DNA of 64,000 nt from Lycocorax pyrrhopterus obiensis (lineage: Eukaryota; Chordata; Aves; Passeriformes; Paradisaeidae), in assembly GCA_014706295.1 (NCBI GenBank), contig JACSVZ010000001.1, positions 86,674,237 through 86,738,236 on the forward strand, read 5' to 3'. The translations under genes were made by a program, and so were the position numbers. Under the pieces are notes generated by a model. That model did not search any database. It had not been told where the DNA came from and saw only the letters and a program-made list of their open reading frames with translations. Numbering within the stretch: the stretch's first letter is position 1; every line of letters begins with the position of its first letter. This document shows positions 1 through 12,469 of this stretch, piece by piece.

Positions 1-640
1 TAAAAATATCTGTGATATTTTACTTCAAAAGAAGTGGTAGTTAAGGAATGAGGAATCTTTAAAAAATAATAATTAGCCCCCCCAAACTCTAAAAGTATTC
101 ACAAGGCAGTATTTATTTACTTTCTTATCATGACCATGCTTAGAAATCCACGGTGGTTACAACCATGTAAGCACATGATTTGAAAACAAAAAAAACCAAA
201 ACCCAAAAAACCCAACCAAAAAACCATATTTATGCCACTGCCTTGTTTTATGGGATACACAGTCTGAAATACATTTTTCATACAGCCAAAACAGAGATGA
301 CTAAATGTTCATTGAATAGACATGCAAGACCTTTCTGCATCTTGAATGCATTTGCTCGTGGTTTTTCCTGGAAAGTTCAATTTTTTTTAATGATTTAAAA
401 ATAATAAATAAATAAGGCAAAACACCAAACTCATGAATCGAACTAAAATTTAGTCTCTCTGCCTCAACCCTATCTGCCTCCTTAACTTTTTGCAGTGAAG
501 TCTCACCTTGAATTTACAGCTGCATCTTTTTCCTTTTTTTTTTTCCCTGACAAAAGTCTCAGGTGAAGGGAGGGCCATAAAATGAGAAAATGAGAGCAAA
601 TCTTTGAAGTTGGAAGTTGTCTGTCTGCTTTTTAGAGGTA
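1..640. other. AT-rich unique sequence, no gene seen
   Basis: Low-GC sequence with homopolymer A and T runs and stops in all frames. An A/C-rich low-complexity stretch (A runs separated by CC or CCC) lies at about 182-226. No splice-flanked open frame, RNA gene or mobile element is recognisable. Confidence 0.6.
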
Positions 641-1111
641 AACTTCTGCTGTAGCCTGGCAAGTTGTTAGTGTGCTGCTCCTTGCTCTGGGGCGCCGGAG
701 CTGGGCAGGGGAACTTGGCAGCTCCCAGCCTATCCCAATCCCATTTCTTTCTGCTTCGCTGACCCTAATAAAATTGCCTACTAGTAGGGTAGCCCCTCCC
801 CTCCTAAGGAAAGTGCTCTGCTCCCAACATGTGCACCATATGTGCCTGCAACACCCAAGGCTTAACATATACACACCTATACTATGCCAGCACTTCGCAT
901 ATGCCACCCGCACTCCGGCTCGGGCAGGAGCTGGGGATTGGCCACCGGGAACCCCAACCTCTCCCCTGGTAGCTGGGGGAGGCTGGGGCTGAGCCAGTGA
1001 TTTGTATTTAATTTATTTCATTGGCCTGTTCAGAGCCAGGCGCCTCCCACTTAGTGCCTCTGCCTGTAGCACTTTTATAGGCTTGGGTGGAAAAAACAAG
1101 GACTATGTGTA

Positions 1112-1149
<38 letters not shown>

Positions 1150-1560
1150 GTAGGGTGTGGGGGGAGCATAAAGGGAGGAAGACGCGTCTCTTGCACTGTT
1201 TTGCAGCGAGGCAAGACTTCACAGCAGCGCGCTCGGCTCTGCCTGTGTTAACAAGGCTGTAGGAATTTGCTCGTTTGTGGCCATTGCGAGCTGCCCTTCC
1301 TTGTGAAATCCCCGGCTCCCAGACTCTGCCACGCTGCTGGATCAGTCCTTGCTGGAGTGGGCTGGTTTGTGGCCAGGAGAATTCTTTGCTGCCATGATCC
1401 CTTGAGAATGCAATCCCCAAGTCAGTGCATGGCCAAAGAAAATTAGGGTCTGTGTTAGTCTGCAGCAGGTCTGGGGACCGGGAGGGGACCGTGAGGTCAC
1501 GGTGTGTGGCCGGGCATCTCCCAGGCACCTGAAAATGTAACCTGTATTGTTCTTGCCTTG
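640..1560. promoter_or_regulatory. GC/CpG-richer block, possible promoter or enhancer
   Basis: This block holds roughly two dozen CpGs in about 920 bp, against very few in neighbouring kilobases. Visible elements are a GGCGCCGG cluster near 691, a TATA-like ACTTTTATAG at 1071-1080, an ACGCGT near 1181, and the imperfect palindrome CCGTGAGGTCACGG (6-bp arms, 2-nt spacer) at 1489-1502, which contains an AGGTCA half-site. A (TA)n microsatellite interrupts it. The frames across it are short and unrelated to anything I recognise. The regulatory reading is inference from composition alone; it could equally be GC-richer unique DNA. Confidence 0.25.
1114..1147. repeat. (TA)n microsatellite
   Basis: About 17 uninterrupted TA units. 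It is the longest perfect dinucleotide array in the window, probably length-polymorphic and self-complementary. It is read through by short frames on both strands, giving YIYI-type runs that are not real coding sequence. Confidence 0.95.
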
Positions 1561-2346
1561 AGAGCAGGATCACTGCTCTGCACTCACCATCCTGGGAAGG
1601 GGGTCTGCACACACAGCTGGGGTGGGAGAGGAGGGGAGGTGCCTTTGCAGACAACCTGTTTCACTTTTTTCCCCTTTTTCCCCCTCAAAAAAAAAATCAC
1701 CAAGACTGGGAATTACTGCCACTGCACTGAGATGCACTATATCTTTTCAGGGACTCTGCCTCTGTGCCTCACCCTCCTTTTTCGAATGTGTACACACCTT
1801 CACAAGGAGAGATTTGCAATTCATCTGTTATTTATGTGCATGATCTGGAGAAGAAATGTCATATTTTGGGGCAGAAAGAGGGTCATCAATGTGGAAAAAG
1901 GTTCTCAGGTTGTTCTTTGGCAGGAAAAGGGGAAAAAGGCAAAAGGAGATGCAGAAGTTAACTTCGTAGTTTCCTTTTCTTACTAGCAAGGGCTCGTGGT
2001 TTAGAAAGGCTTTTCTGAGGAGAATTTGCCTTCTCTAATTTTAAAGGACAGGGAAAAATTATGGAGAGATGAGGATAAAGCTGCTCATCTGGTTTTGGTT
2101 GGGGTGGGGTGATAGTCCCCCCTCCTCCGATTTATTTTACTACATGGATGGAAAAAGAGAGACATCTCTCTAATTTCAGTGGGTCTGGGGAAGGAGTGAG
2201 ATTTGGGCTGAGAAGGCTCTGCAACTTTAAGTTCATGTAGCTTAACTATTTTCCTTGACTCATTTAAAATAGATGCTTTCCTTTTGTTTTGGTGAGCAGA
2301 TAGTATGCTGGCAAGGGAAAATGTTCTTTTTGTTTTACAAAGTGAG

Positions 2347-2370
2347 TTTTTTATTTTATTTTATTTTATT
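2347..2370. repeat. (TTTTA)n pentanucleotide repeat
   Basis: Four to five tandem TTTTA units following a T run. A short simple repeat with no other role visible. Confidence 0.85.
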
Positions 2371-3959
2371 GGTTTCCTGGAGTGCATAATAACTGTTATT
2401 TCATTCTGTCTACAACATGCATACTATTCCAATTAAGAGCCTACTCTGATTATTTTTAACCTGGTAGTTTGCCATTTCTCTGCTCAGGAGAATAAAATAT
2501 TGAGTTCTTGCACTTTAAAATAGCTGAGATGCTTAAGCAGAACTACCTTTTCCCTGGGAAAGTCATTTCCAGTTCTGTTGAGTTCCCGCTTCAATGGTTC
2601 ATTTTCTGACAGAATCACATCTTTGCAAGAAGCAGAACTATGATCTTATGTAACTTGATGTTTCCAGATCAAAAGTTACAAATATTGCAGTAATACCATG
2701 AAGAGGGAGACTTGACAGGAGGAATGTTGCATGGCATATTTATTATTAGGATTTCAAATCAAGGTGGTTTTAAAAATTCATGGAGGGGAAAAGCAGAATT
2801 AGAAAAGATGAATAAACAAAAACTTGCTGGTTTGATATCTTTAACATCACTTTTCCCTTTTATCTTAGCTCTGTAGGCAGTTGAGATTTTATTTCTTCTT
2901 TTTTTAAAGCAAACTCTTCTTTGTTTAAGAAATGTGTAGTTGTAATTTCAAGAGGTGAAGTAGCTTGAAACTCGCTCTCTCTCAGATTTGATTCAGAGAA
3001 ATGAAACTCTGTAAATCAATGTCAATTCAGATTTAAAGACTGGCTGTTACCTGCCCTGTTACAAGGTCTATCAGCATAGCTTATTGTAACTAAAAGCTAA
3101 AATACTCTGTTTCTGCTTTGAACTGACAGATTAGCGTTGCTGGGTACTTTGACAGAGTAACTTGCACCACTTGCCAGTGAATTGGGTATTCACGGATGCT
3201 TGACCGATATGTCTCAGAGAAAAAAGTCTTACAATGTAAGATTTTTTAAAGGCATAAGTATATACGTGTATTTCCTCTCTGCTCTAGATTAAAAGGAAGA
3301 AGAATCATGGAGAAATTTATATCTTAACTACGTCAGCGCAACGTGAGGAGTGGTGCTGTAGTGTGGCTATAGGACTGATATAGTCAGGAATAAATGTACA
3401 ATTTTCATTCTTCTGTGCTGTTTCACCTTTGCTTCACTTGATAGACAAATAATTTTTTTAGAAATATATTTTTTTTGCCAGCTGTTCTACATTGCTCTTC
3501 CTGAAGCATCTGTAGAGGCAGAGTTGAAATGTGAAAAGGAGGGTGCGTTTCCTTGTCTGTGTGCAGTGACAAACGCTTCTTACAGAAAGTTCAAATTTTG
3601 GAAAGTTTGAACCTTACTCACAAAAATCCTTTTGCCCTTATACCAAATTGCTGGGAATGAAGCTGTTTGTGCTGTAGGGGGATTCAAACTTCATCACATG
3701 TTGTCCTGCTGGGTATCAGCAGAGGTGATCTTTTGAATGTGAAGAGGTCCGTGAGAGCAGATTTCTCTGTTCTTCCAGTGTGTTGGCAGCCAGAAGGAGG
3801 AAAGTGCATTATGAAATGGAACAGGGCTGACAGATAAGTTTCCTTTTCCAAGTAGGAGTTGCTTTCTAGGATGTGACACAATTCTTGTTCTTTTTTTAAG
3901 TGGGGGGAAGAAAGAAGAAGAAGAGAGGAGTTGCTGATGGTCGATTTAGGTGGAGGCAC

Positions 3960-4235
3960 TCACTGAACTGCATTTATCGGTTCGTTTAAATGGGGATGGC
4001 TCAGTGAGATTTCACAGATAGCTCCACATGTTTTAGTGAAGTAGTACTTGCTACGGTCTAGGATAACCACTGCAGTCCAGAATGCTGCTCCACTGCCGTC
4101 ATCACCGCTAAGGCAGCGGTGGCAGATGTGCTCCGCTACTCCGGCAGCAACAGCAAACATGAAAGCAGGAGATGTCTCGCTGCCCATTGATTTAGGTTTT
4201 AGGTGATTATTCAGTGCAGTTTTCTCTTTAAACAC
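3960..4235 (-). other. 91-codon open frame with raised CpG, unproven
   Basis: On the minus strand an ATG at 4235 opens a 91-codon frame ending in TGA. The block carries nine CpGs in 276 bp, well above its surroundings, and third positions mix all bases as in vertebrate coding sequence. It contains a HICHRC cysteine/histidine cluster and a KYYFTKTC segment. I recognise no domain, and no convincing splice site or initiation context was identified. It could be a conserved non-coding element, a fragment of an unrecognised exon, or chance. Coding status is a weak hypothesis only. Confidence 0.12.
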
Positions 4236-4538
4236 TGAGCAGAAGCTGTATCACTTGCCTGCATATGTGTTTGCACACACTGAGCCTTCAAAGTATTCTG
4301 GAGATTGATTAGTTATACAGACAAAAATTAAAAAACAGAAGATCAAGTCCTGTTTTACTGTTTTAGTCCAACCCTGCATCATGTATGCAATAAGGGCTCA
4401 CAGGCTTTGTTGTCTCCTCCTCAAACTCCAATAAGTGTACTGAAAATCTTAAAATTGCTTTACAAAATCCAGCCTGGGCCTGTTCCTTCTGGGGAATATT
4501 TGGTCTATTCATAAAAGCAATCTTGGTCTTCTATATCA

Positions 4539-4603
4539 GGAGTTGGACCCACTGAACCTTATGGATCCCTTCCAACTCAGGATATTCTATGATTCTATGA
4601 TAT
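4539..4603 (+). mobile_element. CR1 LINE, 3' tail fragment
   Basis: This 65-bp piece shows the CR1 3' terminus: GAGTTGGACCC followed by CCCTTCCAACTC and the terminal ATTCTATGATTCTATGAT repeat. Only the extreme 3' end is present, as expected from 5'-truncated target-primed reverse transcription. It is non-coding. Confidence 0.85.
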
Positions 4604-7190
4604 CATGCTGTATGGAGGATAAGAGAAGCCAGGATTCATTTCCTGGGCGGGAGCGTCTTCAAGCACTGTCTGTTCACATAAGAGCAGAGTCCTGGTGGCC
4701 AGCAATTCATAAACCATCTCTTCCACTGGGTCACCTGGCCTTAAATGGCCCAATCTTATAACTGAACCCCCAAATTCTATAATGGAAAGTTTTCAATATT
4801 CTGCTAGTTCCTTTTTAACTGCCTATGTGTCTTTGGATGCTGAAAACCATTTCATCCTTACCTCTGTAACATAAAGAAGAATAGGAAGGGAGAGTTTGGT
4901 TAGTCAAAAAGCTTGTAGAAATGACTGCCAGAAGTGGTTGGAAAAACTGACAGAGCATGCGAGACACTGGAATTTGCTTTCTACCTGTTGATACAAACAG
5001 CATTAGGTAGTTGGGCTGTGGGCAGCACGGATCCGGTCAGTCCGGAACAAGCAAATGCTTCTATTTCTAGAAAATTACCCTTTGTGCAGCTGGGTTTAAG
5101 GTGTGATCAGCTTTTTGGCACAGATTTTTGTTCAAGAAAGCAGAGAACAATCTCAAGAGTCAACTGGCCAATGTGTTCCTGCAGACAGAGCTGTGATGGG
5201 GGATTACTTACGGTGTTTCCTTATGGTGGTGCTAAAACAATGCAAAGTTCATACAGCCTTTAATTGCTGCTGTGGGTGTTTGACATTTCAGCAGATCGGA
5301 CTCTGAGCTGTCAAGATGATCATCCAGAGGCTGCAACACACTCTGACACAATTATGAAATGTTGGGTTGAAGGGACTTGCCCAGCATTGCCCACAGTCTT
5401 GGGGCCTCATTTGGCTGCCTTAATCTGAAACACATTTGCCCGCATTCCACAATCCTCTGCTTAGTCACTACAAACCTTACAGCTCTGCAACGGGTGAGAC
5501 AGGGATTGTAAACCTTCTCTTCTACTCCTCATTCTCACTGCTTCATCTCCAGACTGGCTTGGGTAAAACACTGTCCTGTGGATAATGACTGTTTTGTTAT
5601 TCAGCCACTTGATTAAGGCAATTTTCATTGTGTTTTTTGCTTAAATTATGAGTCTCCAGTATATACTTTTAAATCATATTATTGGTCTGTTAGTCTTGGT
5701 TTTGTTGATTTCTTTTGGTTTTATTGAGTCTTCCAAGAGCTAGTAGCTTTGTGACACTGCCTCATTTCGGTCTCTCTCTGTGTGTCAATGGCTTAGTTTA
5801 ACAGAGTACTCTGCTCCTCTACACAGATCCCTCAGTCCATCCCACTCAGTCTGGTCCTCTCCTTGTGCCTTGCCTCATCCATCTCCTTTCTGCAATCCCA
5901 TTTTCATCCCTCTAACCCCTGCTCTCCAAGTCTCTCATCCCAAATTCATTCAGCTCCTAGCAGCTTGAGATCATGCCAAGAACCAGAGAGCATCTCTGAT
6001 TGCAGTTCTGATACTTGGATGCAGACCTGGCACTTCCCATAGCATAAAATATCTTGTTCAGTCATACACAGGTAGAAATGTAAGTGACGGAAGCTGGCAA
6101 ATATGTACAAATGCACCCAGGAACATGTAGCAACAGTGTTTTTATCAAAGACATCTAAACCTGGCTTAATTCACACAGATATACACAAAATTCATTAGAA
6201 GAAAAACAGTTCTCTCCCAGGCAAATTTCAAGTCCTTCCTCTAAAGTCCTAAAAATCCCAGAGGAGGCTTTAGAAAGAAAGCTAAAGGCTTTTTTTTTTT
6301 TCTAATGTGAGTAAAACAACATATTTTTCCCTAGCCTTGTTCTCAGAATCTGCTGAACTGTTTTGACTGAAATTTTCCAAAAAACTTCAGCCTGAGGCAG
6401 ACAGCTGGCACGGAAATTTTCAGGCCAAACAATTTGCTTAGTATAGTTATAAGAAACTGTGAATGCTGTTTTATTATTAAAGCTGCCTCACTCTTCCCAT
6501 AATTGACAGCACTACCAACTTCGCCTTTCCCTAATAAACAGAGAACTGGAGATTGTGTTACAAACTAATTTCGTATTTGTGTGTTTTATAGATATTTTTT
6601 TATATTGGAAATTTATTATAGAACTGACACATGCATTTCAGCATATGTTAGCAGATGATGAAATCTCAAGCTTCCTGGAAACCAAAGTGAATACAAGTAA
6701 TGAGAATCCCACAAAGTCACATCAAAGTGATACAGCATTGCAGGATTTGTAGGATGGGATTAAATCCAAAGAAATCTCAGGAGATCTTGCACTGACAGAG
6801 AAATCACACATGTTCCCATGTATCCCACCCTCAGGTTCAGTGTCCTGCTGACAGAGGAATTCTTATTTAGTATAGCAACATTCTATTGTAACAGCAACTG
6901 TTATCACAAATCAAAGCCAAAAAAAATAAGAGGGGAAAAAACACAAATGGAAACCTAGAAAACAGAAAGAACAGATAATTGCATTTTGATGTGACCAGCT
7001 TTTTCTTTTTGTTACCACCATCACAGGTGACCTCTCAGGCTTCAGTCTCACATCAGAGCCAACCTCTGGACCCATCGGCATGGAAGGAGAGGGGTCCTGC
7101 TCTCCCCCTCTCCCCCCATCCCAATGTCCTCTCTCCCCAGCTCCTGTCCTTTGACTCCTTCAGAATATGTCTGAGGATTTATGCCGTTTT
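4604..7190. other. Unique sequence, no gene seen
   Basis: No recognised repeat or gene. A pyrimidine-rich stretch (CCTC, TCTC and CATCC runs) lies at about 5810-5960. The single-frame readings through it are proline/serine-rich, as expected from composition rather than from a protein. Confidence 0.55.
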
Positions 7191-7480
7191 GTCAAGGGCA
7201 TGTAGTGGTAAAACAAGCGGTAATGGTTTAAGATAAGAGACGGCAGATTTGGATTAGATATAAGGAAGAAATTCTTTGCTGTGGGGATAGTGAGACACAG
7301 GCACAGGTTGCCCAGAGAAGTTGTGGCAGCCCCATACCTGGAACTGTTCAAGGCTAGGCTGGATGGGGCTCTGAGCAACCTGGTCTGGTGGCAGGTGTCC
7401 CAGAGCACGGCAGAGAGGGCTGGGACCAGATGATCTTTAAGGTGCCTTCCAACCCAACCCATTCTGTGACTCTATGATTG
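7191..7480 (+). mobile_element. CR1 LINE, 5'-truncated, about 290 bp
   Basis: It begins at the CR1 segment GTCAAGGGCATGTAGTGGTA and continues through GGAAGAAATTCTTTGCTGTG, CACAGGTTGCCCAGAGAAG, GGCTGGATGGGGCTCTGAG and CCTTCCAACCCAACCCATTC to a TCTATGATTG tail. It covers the end of the former ORF2 (reverse transcriptase C-terminus) and the 3'UTR, but frames are broken. Several indels and substitutions show it is old and inactive. Confidence 0.93.
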
Positions 7481-8229
7481 CACAATTTAATTTATCAACC
7501 CAGGACAAAATAAGATCCCTCTTTTGCTTGGGGTTTTGGGTTTTTTCTGAAGACTTAGTGACTTACATTGAGTCAATGTGGTGGAAGCATTTGCCATGGA
7601 GAAGAGAGAAAGAAGGGGGTACAAGCAGCTTTGTGGACGTGATGAGGTTTTAGGCTAGTCCCATTACTAGGAGTTTTTTCTTGATTGCCAACTATTTACA
7701 GCACTTTTATTGTACTGATATGAAGTCTAATTTTATTCATGTTAAAATACAGAGTGCACTTTTTCATTACAGTCTTCTATCTTCAGGACAATCTTTTGAA
7801 CCATCCTGCTTAGTAGGCCTTGAAGCAGTTGTTCCTCTAACAATTTGCTGGATTCTTTTTGAACCCAGCATATAGTTGTGATTGCCACAAGAAAAAGTTT
7901 CAAAATTTAAAATCATGCAATGAGTGAATAAGCCTTCCTGTTTTTCTGCTTTAACCTCTCAATTTGGTAATTTCATTAGATGACTCTTACTTTGTGGGTT
8001 ATACAGCAGGATATATTCTTTCTACTCTTTGGTTTTGTTTTTGTATTCCAGACTGAAAATCCCCACCCTACTTCGTCTATTCTGCAAGTGTTTCCATGTT
8101 CCTGATAGTCTTCGCAGCCTTTTCCTCTATCTTAGTTAATTCTCTGTATTTTAGAGATGGGTAGACCCAAAATGTATGCAGCATTAAGAGAAATGCATGT
8201 TACCTTATAAAACATCATCCCATATTACA
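7481..8229. other. Unique sequence between two CR1 copies
   Basis: About 750 bp of AT-rich sequence separating two same-strand CR1 fragments. No gene, RNA or repeat is recognisable. Confidence 0.55.
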
Positions 8230-8599
8230 TTTAGTCTGGAGAAAAGGAGGCTTGGAGGGAACATTATCACTTCCTACAGCTGCCTGAAAGGAGGGTGTAG
8301 CCTGGTGGGGGCCAGTCTCTTGTCCCCAGTTACAAGTGACAAGACAGGAGGAAATGACCTCAAGTGGCACCAGGGAAAGATTAGATTGGATATTAGGAAA
8401 AATTTCTCCACTGAAAGAGGGATCAGGCATTGGAACAGGCTGCCGAGGTAGTGGTGGAATCACCATGCCTGAAAGGGTTCAATAAGTGTGTGGATGGGGT
8501 GCTTAAGGACATGGTTTAGTGGTGGGCCTGGCAGGGCTGGATTAATGGTTAGGCTCAATGATCTCACAGGTCTTTTCCAAAATAAATGATTCTATGATT
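8230..8599 (+). mobile_element. CR1 LINE, about 370 bp with decayed ORF2 end
   Basis: It runs from TTAGTCTGGAGAAAAGGAGG to ATGATTCTATGATTT. One reading frame still shows fragments of the CR1 ORF2 C-terminus ([26 protein letters not shown]), so this covers the reverse-transcriptase tail plus 3'UTR. The 3'UTR is of the GACATGGTTTAGTGGTGGGC type, shared with the fragments near 33.2, 35.1, 36.1 and 58.7 kb, and differs from the GGTGTCCCTGCCCATGGC type elsewhere. The frame is disrupted and no functional protein is possible. Confidence 0.94.
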
Positions 8600-10769
8600 T
8601 TTCTCCTTTCATTGTCTACTTTTTCCCTAATATATTTTCAAATTTTCCCTGCGCATTTAACTGGCATGAGCAGAGAGCCAGTATTTGTAGAGGACATCCC
8701 ATGAAGATTCCTCAGCCAACTTTCCATGTGGCACCCATTAATTTAGAGCCCACATTGTGTATGCATTGTTAGAATTGTTTTTCCCTTTATGCATTACTTT
8801 GCTTTTATTGATACTGAATTTCATCTGATGTTTTTATCACCCAGCTTGTTACTCAGTACTGTGAAAGTAGGTTGTAGTGTAATGGTTGGAGACTTAGTGA
8901 TAGAATCAGAAAGCCCAGCAATGAAACAGGCTCTGATTTTGACTTTTATTCTTGTCCTGGGGATAATCTGAACAAAAATATAACCAACAAAATACCCTTT
9001 TTATAAGGTAAGAACAACCAGCCTGCCTGTCTTGTGACATATGACTGTGAAGTTGTCTGTTGCTCTAATGTTTTTACTTCTCATCATCAGCATCTAACAG
9101 AGTCTTTTTTCTTATACTTCTTTCTAGCCAGTGTTTGCTCTTCCCCAAAACAGCAAATTATGCCCTTGCTTCCTCTATTCTGGAGCACCAGAATCCTGAT
9201 ACCAAGGGACAACTTAATGATCATCTTCTCACAGCCTGACATGTTTCTCCTGTACCTCCATCTCCTTTCTATCCTAAAATCCCTCTTGTGTTCATGATGC
9301 CCTGCAAAGACACCCGGGATTTGGAAACTTTCGCTACTCTCTTGGTTTTGCTTTTATCTCACAAGAAAGTGTGAGCAGATAAAGCCACCTGCCTGTCACT
9401 TAGAGCCCTGTTTGCTGGCAAGCACTTGGGTCTACCTGAACAGGGCTTTCTTTAGGGCTTAGCTTTTATGGCTTATTATTGTTGCTGCTGTTCGCAATCT
9501 TATTTGGGATTGGAGGGATGCACAAATGACTCGTATAGAAGCTACAAACCATTGCTTGCAGCCCTGCATACCCCCATATGCTTTAAAATGTCATCTGTTT
9601 GTGGCTTTCTGTGCCGAACGCTGCTGATCACAGGCTCTGGAGAGCAACGTTATTGTACACCTGCATCACTTTGGTTTGTATTCTTTTATACCTTCTGCAT
9701 AATTAATGTTTTGTTGAATTTTATGTATTTATTTATTTTAGCTGATGTCTTCTCCAGAGATTATCAGACACAGCAAGCATCTAGTTGAGAAGATAGTAAC
9801 AGAGAAGAAGGGGATATCAGAAGCTGATACTAGGGAAGAAAAGTGGATTTTTTAGGGGGGGAGAAAATGGGGGAACACCAGGAAGAGAGGGACCTCTACC
9901 AACTCTTTCATCATTAGAGCTGGATTCCTGCAGCTGGTGCTCCATTGTGCTCTGCGCACTGAAGACTCCTTTGATTCTTTTTTTCCTTTGTTTTTTTTTC
10001 CCCGCCCTCCATTTCAGAGCATGAAAGACTAAAAAGTCTGCAACACCTCTGCTGTGCATGAAATACATAAATCAATAAAATCAGGATACCCAGCCTCAGC
10101 AAAGCTGCCCAATCTAAAGTGAGCATGTGGGGGCATATATTCTTCATATATCAATACTCCTGTTTGTTTCTCTCTCCTTCCCTCTGCTCAAATGGAAACA
10201 CCTGGAGTTAATTTTACACAGACTATGCGGTAGCTCGCCTTGCCATCATGTTTCCTTATTAAGGAATTTCATTAAGGCCTTTTTTTAAAATGTGCACTGC
10301 CTTGGCAGACTGAGTGTTTGGAAGTGGACACTCCCAGCAACAAAGATTTTTTGGAGATAACAAAAGCCAATCACATTCAATCTTGTTTCAATCCCCAAAG
10401 CACCACAACGCTTTAACCTAAACCAGGGCCAGATCCAAGAATCATTACTGTTAATTCAAAGGCTCCTGTTGGTTTTAATGGTCTCTAGATCAGGCTTTTT
10501 CACTCCTGCTGTGGAATAGTGCTGGCTCCCCCAGTGCAGAAGCACAAAATGGCCATGAAAATTGAAGGCTGGTTTGGAAATGGATGTCATTTCCACTGCC
10601 GGACTAATTGAGAGTGTGAGGCTGGGAGTGCCATAGGTTTGAGGTTTTCTTGATGTTTCCAAGTAAGTCAAAGTTCCTATAATGAAAACATGTAGAGTGG
10701 TGTTTTGTAACTATTTTTATACCTACATCAGACTTGATGTTAGTGGCTTTGAATTATTTAATGTTTTTC

Positions 10770-11200
10770 TTCCTCAGCTGTCATCTCCAGCGTGTTCCCA
10801 TTGCAGGGCCGCGGGAGCTGCTGTGTAAGGAACAATGCAGGAGCCTGGCATTGGCTGCTGGGGGGGGTGATGTTGCCCGGTTTTGTTTTGTTTCATGTCT
10901 TTAATCCTATTTTATCCTTTTTCTTGCTGGTGAGAGGGACATCAGGCCAAGGTATTAAATCATACTGACCGGCGTGGGCTGAAAATGAAGTACATGCCAG
11001 CTAAAGACACAAATGGGGAGCTTTCTGCTTAAACCACCGAGCGCTAATGTCTGTCACATAGGAAGAGCCAACTATTTAACATTCAGTCTATTCAAAAAAC
11101 ATTATTATGTCCCAATGGTAATTTAAAACCACATCTGTTAGAACCATATGTGTGGGGAAAGTTTACCTTATTTTTTTTAACCTTTTTTTTTTTAAGTCCC
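10770..11200. promoter_or_regulatory. Candidate conserved non-coding element
   Basis: A repeat-free block with balanced composition, a few retained CpGs (GGGCCGCGGGAG near 10807, GACCGGCGTGG near 10967, CGAGCGC near 11038) and clustered motif-like words such as GGTAATTTAAAAC and AACAATG. No open frame fits an exon. The regulatory call is an impression from texture, not a demonstrated property. Confidence 0.18.
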
Positions 11201-12469
11201 AAGTTACCCTGTTTATAGGGTTATCTTCAATGCGGGTCTCTTTCAAAATTTCAGACTGACAGCCATGAAATGCCAGGAACAAAAGAACTAAATGAATTGA
11301 ACTCTTATCTTTTTTCCTTTGTAATTAATGTGTGGGCTGTTAGTGGATATCTGCAAGTAAATGTCCAGCTTTGAAAAGAAACCTATATATTGGGATCATG
11401 CCTCATGCTTCTGTTGTCTATAACCTGGTATTTGTTTTTTCATCTGAGTTATTGGATATTTCACAGGTTTTTTCCTCGCTGTTACTCAAGCTTTCTATTA
11501 ACAATGCATGTGACCTTCGAATATAGCTCTTTTGGGCAGTCAGACCCTCAATTTTACTTTGTGGAATTGCCATTGGATTATTCTGTCCTTACAAAGAGAA
11601 GATATAGATTTGTTTTCAAAGCATCCCATCACTGTTATCTGACCAGCACTCACTGGCATAAGCTTGAGATCCTTAAACCTAAGCAGTGCTAATAGCATAT
11701 CTGACATGGTGAGTGGAAGTTGGCTCCGTGCAACACTCAGATCAAAATATCTGCTATAGGTCCCTCATTATGTGATGGAAAAAGGGCTCTGTGTCACCTC
11801 TACATCGAGTGCAACTTTGCCATGTCTTTGTGTACCTGTTCATCCCAGCTAAATGCAAGCACCTGAGTGAATTGCTTTGACAGATGGTAAGTGGGGGCAA
11901 ACAGACTTCAAGCACAGAAGTTAAAGGAGCTCTTCATTCCTTCACCCTATTACCTGCTCTCTCTGCTTGAGAAGAGTCTTCAATAAAACCTGGACAAAAC
12001 TGAATTCCCAAGTGGTTTGCAAGCCCTGACTCTCTGTGCTTGTTGAGACCACGCATTGTGTTGTGCTAGGGAACATTTCCATTATGCTGCCCCACTTCTC
12101 TGAATTCCAGTTTTGGATGGTGTTAGCAGGAAGAGCTGTGCTTTGGTTATGGTGGTCAGGCTGGAACACCAAATACTGGTGCTCAAGCTGTGATCCCCTG
12201 TGGGTAACTAAAATTGTGTGTGTAATGTGATGAATTCAGAACACTCCAGGCCTCAAGCTACCATTCCAAATATCCCCTCATAATAAACAACAAATAATTG
12301 CTCTTCTGAGACTTTTATCTGTCAAAAGCCTAGCCTTTTGTACAATTCCACAGAAATCTCAGCCCTTCCTTGAAGTAATGGATTTTCCCATTAAGTGCAT
12401 CCACATCTGTTAGCAGCACCAAGCTTTCTACTGTTTGTCCTTCACAAACAGGCTGAGTACGTCAACGAG

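Larger units (their letters stand above)
1560..4538. other. Unique sequence, no confident gene
   Basis: Ordinary non-coding DNA with no recognised mobile element. Two details inside are listed separately: a pentanucleotide repeat at 2347 and a CpG-bearing minus-strand frame at 3960-4235. I see nothing else to support. Confidence 0.55.

Noticed and set aside
1103..1654. 183-codon minus-strand frame, the longest in the window
   Set aside because: It runs through the (TA)n array, giving a YIYI tail, has no recognisable domain and overlaps frames on the other strand. Most likely chance in GC-richer DNA.
3960..4235. Possible resemblance of the minus-strand frame to a Wnt protein segment
   Set aside because: A loose pattern (ETS...F...A...AGV...C...GD) can be lined up by eye, but it needs gaps, lacks the Wnt CGC cysteine pattern and has no neighbouring Wnt exons.
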